The translations under genes and the position numbers were made by a program. The notes below the pieces were generated by a model that saw only the letters and a list, made by a program, of their open reading frames with translations, ran no database searches and was not told the DNA's origin. Below are positions 37,156 through 49,100 of a DNA stretch of 64,000 nt, in pieces. The stretch is from NCBI RefSeq assembly GCF_000247695.1, contig NW_004624843.1, forward strand, positions 1,335,671 to 1,399,670. The letters are read 5' to 3'. Numbering within the stretch: position 1 is the first letter of the stretch; each line of letters opens with the position of its first letter. The DNA is from Heterocephalus glaber (lineage: Eukaryota > Chordata > Mammalia > Rodentia > Bathyergidae).

Positions 37156-40100
37156 TGCAGGGGACTGAACCCAGGGCCTTTATACTGAGCTACATCCTCA
37201 TCTCTAGCCCGTTTTCTTGCTAAGTCGCTAAGTTGCCCAGACGGGGCTCCAATTTTCGATCCTCTTGCCTCAGCCTCCCAGAGCGTTGGGAACACAGGGG
37301 CGCATGGGCTTCATCTTTTAGACTCACAGCTCCTTTGGGCTGCAGACCCCACTCAGCCCTCTTCACTCACTGCTACTCATTATCAGCCTGGACTTGGACG
37401 CTACTTTCTGAAGATGCTGCTGTCTTAGGGTCTTCGGGGCCCTGCTGCCCACGGTACTGCCTGGTGCCCTTCCTTCCTTCCCTTCCTTTCCTGTTCTCCC
37501 TCCTTCTGTTCCTCCCTCCCTGCCTGCCTGCCTTCCTATTTTTGGTGTGCTGGTGATGGAATTCGGGCCCCTGCACGTGCTAGGCAAGTACTCTTCCCTC
37601 GGCCCTGCATGATGCTTCAGATTTCTATTCTGAACAGTCATACTTCTCCCTTTGGCTACTCTCTAATTTTTTCCAGAAGAGCCCAGGATTCTACAGGAAT
37701 GCATTGTTGGCCTTACGATGAGATGAAGTAAATTCAGAGAACCAGAAGCCGGGAACTTCAGCTGGCTGCAGAGGGTGAGACCCGTCCCCAGGACCCTCAG
37801 CACAGCCTGTCAAGGGTGGCCACGTAGCAAGCCGGGGCGCGGGACCCTTCAAGAAAAACAACCCACAATCGAGCCTGGCGCAATGCTGTGGAGCAGTGCG
37901 GGAGAACCGAGAATGCAGGACCCAGATGGGTTTCATGAAGGGTCGGCACCATGAGAACAAGGGAGATGCAGCCTGAGCTCCTCTGTTGTCTTTGTCTCCC
38001 TGATACCCGCTCAGCTGGTAACTAAGGCAGATGCTTTGAGCAGTAGTCAGTTTGCAAAGCGACTTCACGGGCAGAGCCTTGGTCTTCAGTGCATGGTCTG
38101 CAATGTCAGAAAAACAGAGGAGAAACAGAAACTCTACCTGGTGCTCCAGGGCAGCCGGCCTCTCCGCTGTCCCCTGTGTGCCCGGGAGGCCCGGGAGGCC
38201 CAGGGACTCCATCCTCGCCCCTCCTGCCATCCGGCCCAGGCTTCCCTTTGCACCCTGCACAAAAGTTCACAAAAGTTCACAACAGCGGTGGCAAAAATTG
38301 CATGACTCCTGCTAGCAGTGACCATGTGCTTATGCCTGCCTGCCTTCCCGGGGCTTCCTTCCCTTCCCTGCATCTGCTCATTTAGTCTTCCCGACTGAAT
38401 GAAGTTGGGGTTATACCTTCTGCACTTGGCTGCTAGGGTAACTGAGGTTTCGAGAGGTCAGGTAACTTATTATTATTTTTTGGTACCAGGATTCGAACCC
38501 AGGGCCTTTGGCTTGCCAGGCAGGCGCTGTGCTGCTGAGCTACATCCCTGGCCCTTGACCTGATTAAGGCAACAAACCAGTAAAGGGATTGGCCAGATTT
38601 GAAGTCACAGACTGAGGAGGTGTTGAGACAGAGGTTTTTCCATTTTTTTCACGTTATTGTAATTTTGCCCTTAAAAGTATCAATTAATCAATATTTGATT
38701 CAATATTATCTGTCTTTTTTTTTTTAAAGCCTAGATGGAAAAAGGAATGGAAATTAATAGGATTCAGTTGGGGGTCAAGTTTGGAGCCAGATAAGAGCAA
38801 TATTTGTTAAAAATTGAGCATTCCCAACGTGCTAGGTACCAGGATGATTCCTCTACACGGATTATCCAAGTCTGGCTTCCAGGCAGCCTCAGGACTCTGT
38901 GGGCTCACAGCTCACAGGGCAGGAGGGAGGGAGGCCGGCTCGGAAGCCTCACAAGCAAGAGCAAGCCGTGCACAGAGCAAGCTCGGTCCAGGGGGCCTCG
39001 GTGTGGACTGGCTGCAGCCCATCAGACAAGTGAATTAACAACGGACACTGAGCCAAACCCTGTGCTTAAGCACCAGCCCTGTCAGGATGCAGGAGGCTTG
39101 AGGAGGTTTGATCTGGTTTGGGCAAATGAGCAGAAATCAGGGGCCCCGTGCAGCTTCCCTTGCGGTTGTGCTGGGCAGCAGGGTGTGGTGCCATCCACAC
39201 TTGGTCCAGAGCTGCCGGCCTACAGCACCCCTGGCTGATAACCTTCCCCTGCATCCCACACAAGCACCATCCTGAAGACACAAGCATTGCTGTTCCCAGG
39301 AGCAGAGCCCACAGAAGTCCGACTGCAAGTCCTCTAGCATCTGCCCCGACAAGACTGGGCCAGGGCCTGGGAGTCTGCATTTCCAAAAAAAATTCCAACT
39401 GAGGCTGATGCTGCTGGTGCCAGGGCCCACATTTGAGAACCACCCTTCTAGGTAATAAGTTAAAGTTTGAAACTCTTTTGGTAATGTACTTTTTATACAG
39501 TGGACCTTTGACTTACGAACTCAATTTGTTCCCAAGGGCTGGCTGTAACTCAAGTTGGTCAACTGAAGGCTCAGGCTCCTCTACACTGCCTTCAAAGTCT
39601 CTCCCCTGTACACAGGCAGATCTCAGTGTCCTCAGAGAAACACTGGCTCAGGATTTCTCAATTAACCCACACAGGAAAGGATGCTATCATGTTCCTTCCA
39701 GAACTCTGTAAGGGCTAAATCTGTATCTGAGACCATCTGGAAGCACAAGTGGCTGGCATTCAGGTTATAACTCAAGGCTTTGGTCATAAGTTAAACTAAA
39801 ATTCCAGTCATAACCCAAGTTGTTCGTATGTCAGGCTGGTCATAACCAGAAGGTCCACTGTATTTTGAAAATCGTATTTCTGCTTATTTGGGGGGGGGGG
39901 GCTGTTTTTCAATATTTTTTTCTTTTTCTCATTTTTACCAATTTTTAAAGTAGAAATTCTACTCGAGGAATTTATCTTAAGGAAACAACAATAATAATGA
40001 CAAGCAGATTTACTGTTTATTCTGTCAAGCAGTGTTCTTTATGATACTGAACTCAGTTTTCAGTCTTCTTTTACAGATAAGGAAACTGAGTCACAGAAAG

Positions 40101-43100
40101 GCTATGTGGTTGTACAGGTGTAGTCAGGTTTCAGAATCTCCATTTGTAACCATAGCACATTTTCATAATCAGGGATGCTTAGGGTAAGAAACTTATTATC
40201 CAGAAAGATATTCATTACCAATTGCTTGTCATAATCCATTTAAAGTAGAAACACCTTAAATCAGAGTTGTCCTTTCAGTCATTCCCCGGCCAGCAGCAAC
40301 ACTACCTGGGAACTTGTCAGAAACAAGGAATCTCAGAGCCCTGACAGGTAAGGAGGCCAAGTCCAGGGTGGGGCCCTGAAATCTGCATTCTAACAAGCTT
40401 TCCAGGGGACCCGGATGCTCCAGGAAGCTCGAGGACTCGGCCTTCAACGTTACTCGCAACCCCGCCTCCCTCCCCCTGGGTTAACTCCGGCTGTTACAGA
40501 TTCCCAGGAGGCCCTGAGTGAACGCTCAACACATCTGTCTCGATTTGGCCAATCCCTTCATTTTCCGAGAGCCTATTGCTCCAAAGGGCAGGGCCTTGTA
40601 GGATTAATTTATTTCTTGTGGAGCGGCTAGCACCAAAGCACTCAAAAAATAATTCATGAACGTGGCTCAGTAAATTATGCCCATCAAATAATGCAATGTT
40701 CTGCAGCCAGGAGAGATAATAGTGTAGAAAAACATGTAATGACAGAGAAGTTGAGAAGAGCAGTTTACAAAAGAGTATGCCTACGATCTTTTTAAAAACT
40801 TGTGCAAAAGTAAGATGAAAGATACATAGGCAATAGTGCCCTTTAAAAATATGTTTTGTTTCTTTACTTTTTATATTTATTTGTATAATAAGTATTTGTT
40901 TTTCCTTTACCAAATAACTGTTCCCAGGCTAATGCCATCATGTCCCATCCCCTACCACACTTCTCTCTACACAAATAGTTCTCAACACTGGGCAGTTCTG
41001 CTCATCCAAGAATGTTTGGCAATGTCTGGATCCATGTTTGGTTGTCACCTGGGGGAGGAGACTGATACCTGCACATAAAGGGCTAGAAGCCTGGAATGCT
41101 GCTACACTCGCTACAGAGCATAGGAGGACCCTGCAGGAGAGCGGGTTGTCTGATCACAAATATCAGCAGTGCTAGGCTGACAAACCCTGCCCCACGCTGT
41201 AGGCTACACCCAAGGATCATGCACTCGTTCCTCAAACACTCATTTCACACTTCCCATGACAGACAGCAGTGCAGAGGTGCAACACAGAATAAGAGAAAGC
41301 CTGGCTTCAAGCTGCTATGACCTCTAGAGTGGTGGGTGTAGAGTCACAGCTTGTGAGTCCCCCTGGCCGGGTTTGTGCCATGGTTCTGCTGGCCACACAT
41401 ATCCACTGAGTATTGTCTGCACTGCTTTCAGGCTGTGGCACCAGAGCTGAGCAGTCCCTGTAGAGACCATCTTGCTCCGAAGCCTACAACATTCACTACC
41501 TGGATCTTTACAGAAAATGTTTTTGGGTCCCTGGTCTAGGAGGATGCACAAAATGAATCGGCAAAGAAGAGGGGGCCCAAAGACAGAAATGTCGTGGGAG
41601 TAGCCCCAGAGTCAGGCCAAAGGGTCCCCAGGGAACCTGGACCATGGAGTCCTTCAGCCCACGCCTTGAGACCCTGGGGAGAGGGTGACGCCTCACCCAA
41701 AGGACTGAGCTGAGCGAGTCTTGTTTTGTCTTGTTAGGATAATAATCACATTCTGTAGAAGAGAGCTCAGCTCGGCATGTCCCACTGCCAGCAGGCAGGG
41801 CCAAGGGCCCCAAGGAGAGGGCACCAGAAGCCAGAGAAGGCCCCCTTATGGCCACCTGCAGCACGGCCCATTGTACCTGGCGGACACAGCAAGCACATCC
41901 TCTCTCAGAGGCTCACAATCTATACGGAGAATCTTGTGTGGATGCAAGATCCCTGTCCAGGTGTACAGAATTTACCTATGGCTATTATTTTTTTCGTGGT
42001 TACTTTGGTTGTTTTCCAAAGCTGCCATGATGGCTGAATCCAGGCATGACCGAGTCTCAGTTCTGATGTGGGGGTGAAGCAGTGGGTCTCAGCGCTGGCT
42101 GCTCACTGTGGTCAGCTGCATGGCTTTTCAAAACACAGATACTCAGGCCCCAGCTCCCTCCACGCCCAACCGGTTTGCCATGAGGCCCAGGACAGCACTC
42201 ATAGAATACAGCTAGGGTTTCTCAAACTTGAATATGAGCACAAATATCACCAAGATCTTGTTAAAATTCAGACTGTGATTCAGTACTTCTGGGAGTAACA
42301 CTGAGTTGCTACTGGTGCTGCAGTAGCAAGGATGTAGCTGCTAACTCGTTAATGGGTTATTAGACCAACCTGCCCTTCCTCTTCTTTTCCTGCCTCCCTG
42401 TAGGGCAATTCTGGCTCTACAAAGCCCAACCTGCCATAAAGCTCTGCTCAAATGCCAGCTCTGGCTGGGGTCTCCGCAGCTCAGCAGTCCTCCACGTGGG
42501 TACAACTCCTGTGGAGAACTGGCCTAGGACCTGTGGCTTGCAGATCCATTAAAGCATGAATTCTAATCTAGCATTGTGTTCTAGTGGCTACTTCTGCCAT
42601 GAGATTTTAAGACCCTAGAAGGAGAAAACACATCTTAATCATCTTTGTATTGCCCACAAGAGTATACTACAGAGAGTAAAGAGAATCCAGAAGTTACTGA
42701 ATTGAAGTTGCAGATCTCCATTATAGGTCACATCTATTTGAGAGTTATTTTTTTAATTGGAGGGCCTCAACTCTTGACATTGTAAATATAAGCATATCAT
42801 GTTAGCTTGATTTTATTTTTATCATCTATCTATCTCTATCATCCATCCGTTTCCTGTGGTACTAGGGATTTACCCAGGGCCATCACCCTAGGCTACATCC
42901 CCACCTATTTGTTTGTTTGTTCATTATGAAGCGGTTAAGTTTTCCAAGCTAGGCTCAAACTTCTGATCCTCCTGCCTCAGCTTTCTAGAGTGCTGACATT
43001 ATAGGTATGTGACATCACACTGGACTACATCTTGGTTTTAAAATGAGTTTGAGTGACCAGTTACACCAACTGACAGAGAACTTTATCCAGGCAATGAGTC

Positions 43101-46100
43101 CAAAGAAAGAGAATTTAACTGACCCAATTCTCAGAGCTCATGGGCTGTTAAAGGAAATCACTACAACCGACACCCAATTAACTTTGTGCACCAACACAGA
43201 TGCCATACGGAAAACACCAACACACTGCACGGTAACTTGAGGAAGCCTCCGGAGCTGATTTGGCCTCTACCCAAGAACACCGAGACTCCCCATGAGGGAA
43301 CCTCTCTTGGTTACTTAGCTTCTTGGGGCTGAGGAACTATGAGAAAAATAGGGGCAGTACTGTAAAATTCATTTTTGCTTCCAATTCCTTTGGCCCTAAA
43401 CCAAAAGAACTGAAATTACAGCAAGGCAGTGGGAAAACTGGAAGAAGGACCAGCCTTATGCCTCCTCTTCCAGTAATTTTTGTATAGGGTTTCTGGATTC
43501 ACAGACACTGCCAACCACTCTGAAGACACCAGTACCTCCCGGATGCCCAGGCCCAGATTTCCTAATCTTTTTAAAATTACCCACTGTCAGAAGATACGTG
43601 AAAAGAAAGTAAACCATTTAGAGAATATTTTTTAAAAGAAGAGTTTGGTTTAATACTAATAAGGGTCCTTCCACCATGACCCTGATGGAACAATGCTCAG
43701 ACTGATTAGAGGACTATTCCTTCTCCTTACCCCTTGGCTAACCCTTCTCATAGGCTCTCTTTCTGCTCCACTGAATCTTAATTCAGAAGTTTTTAATTCA
43801 AAAACAAGTTAACAGCTACAAAAGACTATTAATAGGGTATCTACTCTGCTGTGGTAAATGGTTTCATAAGCCCATGCCCAGGAGCTGGCCAAATTTAAAA
43901 GATATATGAAGAAGTTCAACAGTGATAGAAGGGATCTGTAGATCTAGTTAGCATAGGATTAAATATTTGGATCTCTGTTTTAAAAAAAGGTAAAAGAGGA
44001 AGGACATTTTCATGTATTTCAGCTATGAATGATGCAAATAATGAACAGACTAAGGATCATACCTGGTCCTGGGGGACCCTGCTGTCCTGGGAGCCCCATG
44101 GCTCCTTCTGGTCCTCGTGGGCCTGGCACCCCAGGAAGCCCTGGGATTTGGGGACAGGCATCCACATCTGCAGGTGGCCCAGCTTCACCTGAAATTGGAA
44201 TCAGCACATATGTGATAGATTCATATGCTCCTCCTGCATCCTCCAGTTAAGGACGTGCTTCTTACTCTACACTGAAATGTTAAGAAGAATGTTCAACAAT
44301 ACAGTGTGAATTCCTGGGAGGCAGAAACTTGTCTGTCCCTGTAGGGGTACAGTGACAACTTCAAGAAAGCATGTATTGAATAGAGGAATGAATGCATGCA
44401 GGAATAAGTGAATAAATGTCAGAAGTATGAAATAGTGACAGTTGGCTGAGGCAACAATAATTTGATGGCCTTCACAGAATTCCTAATCTTTGGGCCATTT
44501 TTTGCTGGGATCCCAGCCACAAATGCCATTAGCAGAGGGACTGGTGGGTTCCTAAGTATCACCATACGATGTCCCTAGTTCTTACTCGACATAGCAGTCA
44601 GGTAGTTTCCTTAGTGTCAGTTACTCAACTGGTATTTCCAGAGTCTCGGATGCAATGACCTTTAGCTTTGACTGAACGGAATGATCCAGGGAAGCTGGAG
44701 AAACAGAATGATGTGTGGGTCCCACTTCCACAAATACGGCTTTACTGGGTGACAGGATGTGGCTTGGGCCATGCCTTCGACTCTGGCTGCACAATAAACT
44801 TGGGTGTGGAGCTTTTCCAAATTGTTGCTTTTGTGACCTCCTAAAGACATGAGCTAGGAATTTCTGGGGTGGGATTTATATGTCCTCAACCTCTCCACGT
44901 GACTCCCATGTAAGCCAGGACTGAGAAGCACATTATAAGGCTCAGTTCTGACTTCAACATTTCCGAATCTGGCCAGTTCCATAGAAAACAGAGTCCCTAA
45001 GTCAGGAGGTCTGCAATGGGACCTGAACGTCGCATTTCTAACATTTGAGGTGGATGATGGTGATCTGGGAATCTCACCTTTAGAACTACCTCACTAAGGG
45101 TCTGACAGTTTAAAAATCTTGGTTACGTTTCATCGCCAAGATATTTTTATTTTTTCTAAAACTTCAGTTAGCCTGTACTCATCGCTCAAGGGCTAAGAAA
45201 TAACACTAAGCAATAAGGAAAACAGCTAACACTTACTGAATGCTTTCTTATGTACCAGGCCCTCTGCGGGGTTCTTTCCTACAAGACCCTGTCAAAGGCA
45301 ATGTGTGCGTGTGCGTGTGCTGTTATTAGACCAGTACAGGTAAGAAAACTAAATAGTGGCAGACACCCAAACACATAGCAGAGTCCAAATTAAAATCCAG
45401 AATGCTCTAGCTCCAAACCCATGCTCTCAACCATTGCATTAAACATCTCCAATTATTCCCCTCCCCCTCCTCCCTCCCTCCACCTGCTTTCTTCTTTTTA
45501 TCAATGCTGGGGATGGACCCCAAGGCCTCACACATGCTAGATAAGTTACTTTCTCACTAAGCCACATCCCCAGCACAAAAGCCCCTAATACATGTGTGAT
45601 GAATTCTAAGAAAGCAAACATGTTTTAAAACATACCATTAATTTGATTAGTTATGGTCTTTTTTTTTTTTTTGGAACCGGGGATCAAACTCAGGTCCTTG
45701 CGTTTGTGCAGCAGGCGGCGAAACCACTGAGCTAAATCCCCAGCCCAAGTTATGGTCTTTTAAAATTCACACAACTGTGCATAATAATTTTAACAACAGC
45801 AGTGATAAAGCAGCAAGGAAATCCTAGAAAAATATGGCCATAACCACAAAAGTTTAGTCTGCAGAATTCTTAATATGCTTGTGCAAAATGGACTTGAACA
45901 CCATCAGCTGTTTGGAATTTAACTCTTAAAAAATGTGGTATGAAACCACAAACAACACAAGGACATATACAGTTTCATAATAGGTCTAGTTCAATGTCAA
46001 GCTTGGCTTTTCCACCAGGCTTGACTTCAGAGGTTTGCATGGAAACAGTTCCTATCTTCCCTGAATAAGTGGGACTTTTCCAGTGGGGGCAGAATACAGA

Positions 46101-49100
46101 AAGGGGCACAAATGCCTGTTGTTTGAGATTTAGAATCTTGATGTTATCTTCAAATGAATTTCTACATACAATCACAGATAGGATTGAAATGAAAACTTAT
46201 TGAATATACAACTTTAACCTTTAAATATGAACATTTAAAATAGCAGAGTTAAAAATGGATTCTGTTGCTTTAATTTTTAATAATCCAGAACTGAAAGACA
46301 GAGGGTAAGGTTTTCTTCTAAAGATCCTAAAAATAATACATGGCATTTGTATTCAGGGCAATTTTGATTAGGACTAATAGCAGATACCTGGAAAGAATAA
46401 ATGCAAGTGTTCACAATTTTTCTTTTTCCTTTTTGAGAAACACTTTTTATTTTCTTTGAAAATACCAGATACAAAATAATACGTTGCTTTTGCATCGTAG
46501 AGTACTAAGTGAACATTTTTCTTTTTAACACATAAAGAAATCTCCTTGAAAATGGACATAAGAGTGCAACAGGAAAGGCTTTTCATAGCTCCTCACTGGG
46601 TGGTAAGGGGCCATCCTTTAGTTGAGATGCTATTACTTATTTTAGGGGTAGTCTGTGTATTTTATTGTGGAGTTCATTAAAGGGACTTATACCAGCATGT
46701 GCTATAGCATTTGAGCAAGAAAACATTCATTCACATGTGATACCTGAAGTGAAATGACATATGCTGAGCACAGTGGCTTGACAACGTATAATGAGGGTAG
46801 CATTAGGACATGCTAATGTGAGGTTATTGTCTGTAATGAGGAAGCAAAGGCATTAAGAGCTAACGTAATTACAGCACCCCATCTATGCAAATGGAACAGT
46901 TTAACTTGCAAATCCAGCGGAAAGTGCCAGAGTTGAGAAAGCAGAACAAGGGGAAGCCATGAATTTCAGAGCCATGCTTACCTCTGGGACCTGGAGCCAT
47001 CCAAAGCCAAAACAACAAGAGCATGTGCCGAGTTTCACACGGTGGAAAGAAATTTTAAAGTTGTGAATTAGGAGAGAAGATGAAATACATTGTTTGAGAA
47101 CATAAATAATAATTTGGGACAGCATCAATGACAAGCAGAATGACAGCATCTTATTTACATAAAAATGTCTGCACTGATGTGACGGACAGGGACAGCTAAG
47201 ATTTAGTACTAATGGAGTTTTCATCTCTACAAGGACTTGAAATGAAACTCTCTTGAGAAATATAAAATTCTAGTAGATTTCTCATGGCAAATTTGCCCAG
47301 AATTCATGTGCATAGGAATTCTGCCCATTTAAAACCTTGCAAAAATTCTGTATTAATTTGCCAGTTTTATAGGTTATGTCTGGAAAAATATAAAAAGAAT
47401 CTAAGTACAAATACTCTGTCCTGTTGTACTATGATCGTTCATAACACTGAGCACTTTTATTTGTTCTCCAGAATGCCTATTTAAGAGAGTGCAAAATATT
47501 GTGAATTATTACTGTATTACTATGATTGATTTAGGATTTTTTTCTTTTTTATGTTTGATTTAGGATCTTAAAAGATATTACTTCTGCAAACCTCAAATGC
47601 ACATATTTGTTTACCCTTTCTTTTCCCAGTACTTCTTTAGCTGACTTCATTCCATAATAAAACAGCATTGTTTAGAGTTAAATTATAGAGCCTTTTACCT
47701 TCATAGAAACTAATATACTTAACAGAAAATAGTTAAATAGCAAATGTAGGGAAATCCATTAAAATTCAGGGATAAGAAGTGAATGTGCAATGCTAACAAA
47801 TAAAAACCATGTCCAGCTTTGCTTCTTGTATAAAGGAATATATATTCCCCTTAGAAATAGTATATGTAACACCAGCATTTAATTTTTAAACTTACTGATT
47901 CTGAAAAGAAATATTAGTTTACCAAACATGAAACTTCATGGTACAGTCTGAAACAAATATTCTCTTATATCAGAAAGGGTTTAATTCACAAGAATGTACT
48001 GATAGTTTCAGAATAATTATTTTCTGAAAGATAACACTTACAGTAAATGTTTAAACGAGTGTCGTGTGTGGTGGCTTGGAAGAAGGCCATGCATTAGGAG
48101 CTTACCTGGGGGACCTATGAACCCTCTCCTTCCTGGAGGTCCACGTAAACCCTTCTCTCCAGGTGCTCCAGGAAGGCCAGGTGGCCCTGGAGGCCCTGGA
48201 AATCCCACTGGTCCTAAAAGAGACAAAAAAGCATCAGCATGAAGTGACAGAAAGACAGGGCCAGTTGGTAGCGCTCCAGTCTATGAAAAATCAGGGCACA
48301 GTCAGTATTCCAGTTGAGATCACCTCACTTCTGTAAGAAGGACCGCCTCTGCCTGCAAGACACACAAGAATCAGCCCAAGAGACTAAGGAGGATGCGCCC
48401 ATGGCCAGGATGAAATTAAACTAGAGCAAAAAGCCCTGGAACCTTGAACTATCTCTGGAGACAAGGGGTCAGAGTCGAGGGGAAAATAAGGAAAAGGACT
48501 GATGTCGGGAAACAAGGTGCTCCCCTGCTGCACTTCCCATCACTGTCTTCCTTGGTGTCTCAGGTCCAGGCCTGCCAGCAGCTCGGGTCTTTGTTGGTGT
48601 TGTTCCTTCTTTGCTTCCCAGTCCATCCATTAAGTCCACTCATTTTCTAGAGTCCAGACCTTCCTGGGGAAGCCCTCCCCGGCATCCCAGCCTAAGTCCA
48701 GCGGCTCTCTCTGGGCACCTCCTTCAGAGCACTGAGCTCCATTTACAGCGATGTTGCTCTTGGCCTGAGTGTCTGTCTGCCTTTGGGGAACTCAGCCCTG
48801 ACACAGAGTAGCGACCCTGTCCACATTCGCTCACCACTGCATTCTTGTGGGCACCTAAGACACGCTGGCGAAGCGGATGGAATGTTTCCCACCATGCCCA
48901 TCACCCTGCTTACAGGGTGGCCCTGACTCCCCCAGGAATGAACATGATCAGTGGGTCCCCACTGTTTCTAACTCCCTGTGGGTCCTTGGGAAAGTCACTG
49001 TTGTATTGTTATGACTTGCTGTTCCCTCAATCCAGGTGGAGATTCATTCCCTATGGTGACAACTAGGGAAGAAAAGGTCTGCCAGTTCCTTCCTCTGTCC

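Larger units (their letters stand above)
36034..38137 (-). other. COL4A4: COL4A4 intron with TG and pyrimidine repeats
   Basis: A 2.1-kb intron containing a TG microsatellite (37119-37153), a B1-ID dimer (37154-37310), a pyrimidine-rich CCTT tract (37467-37537) and an ID-type remnant (37538-37608). The open frames in 36498-37069 have no family resemblance. Confidence 0.85.
38255..44062 (-). other. COL4A4: COL4A4 intron, 5.8 kb, transposon-rich
   Basis: The largest intron in the window. It contains an ID SINE (38470-38554), a long TA-flanked MITE (39498-39860), several hAT-type MER fragments (39240-39445, 40270-40440, 40972-41170, 42085-42300), a MIR (40015-40130) and a B1-ID dimer (42851-43025). 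No Gly-X-Y segment flanked by splice sites is seen on the minus strand. Confidence 0.85.
44189..48105 (-). other. COL4A4: COL4A4 intron, 3.9 kb
   Basis: Contains an L2-like piece (44315-44420), a MIR (45225-45425), two tRNA-type SINEs (45492-45576 and 45663-45747) and then long AT-rich sequence from 45.8 to 48.1 kb with nothing I recognise. Confidence 0.85.

Noticed and set aside
37691..38260. 189-codon minus-strand frame covering the 38.1-kb collagen exon
   Set aside because: It reads through the exon out of frame ([12 protein letters not shown]); the correct phase is fixed by the Gly-X-Y pattern and the splice junctions.
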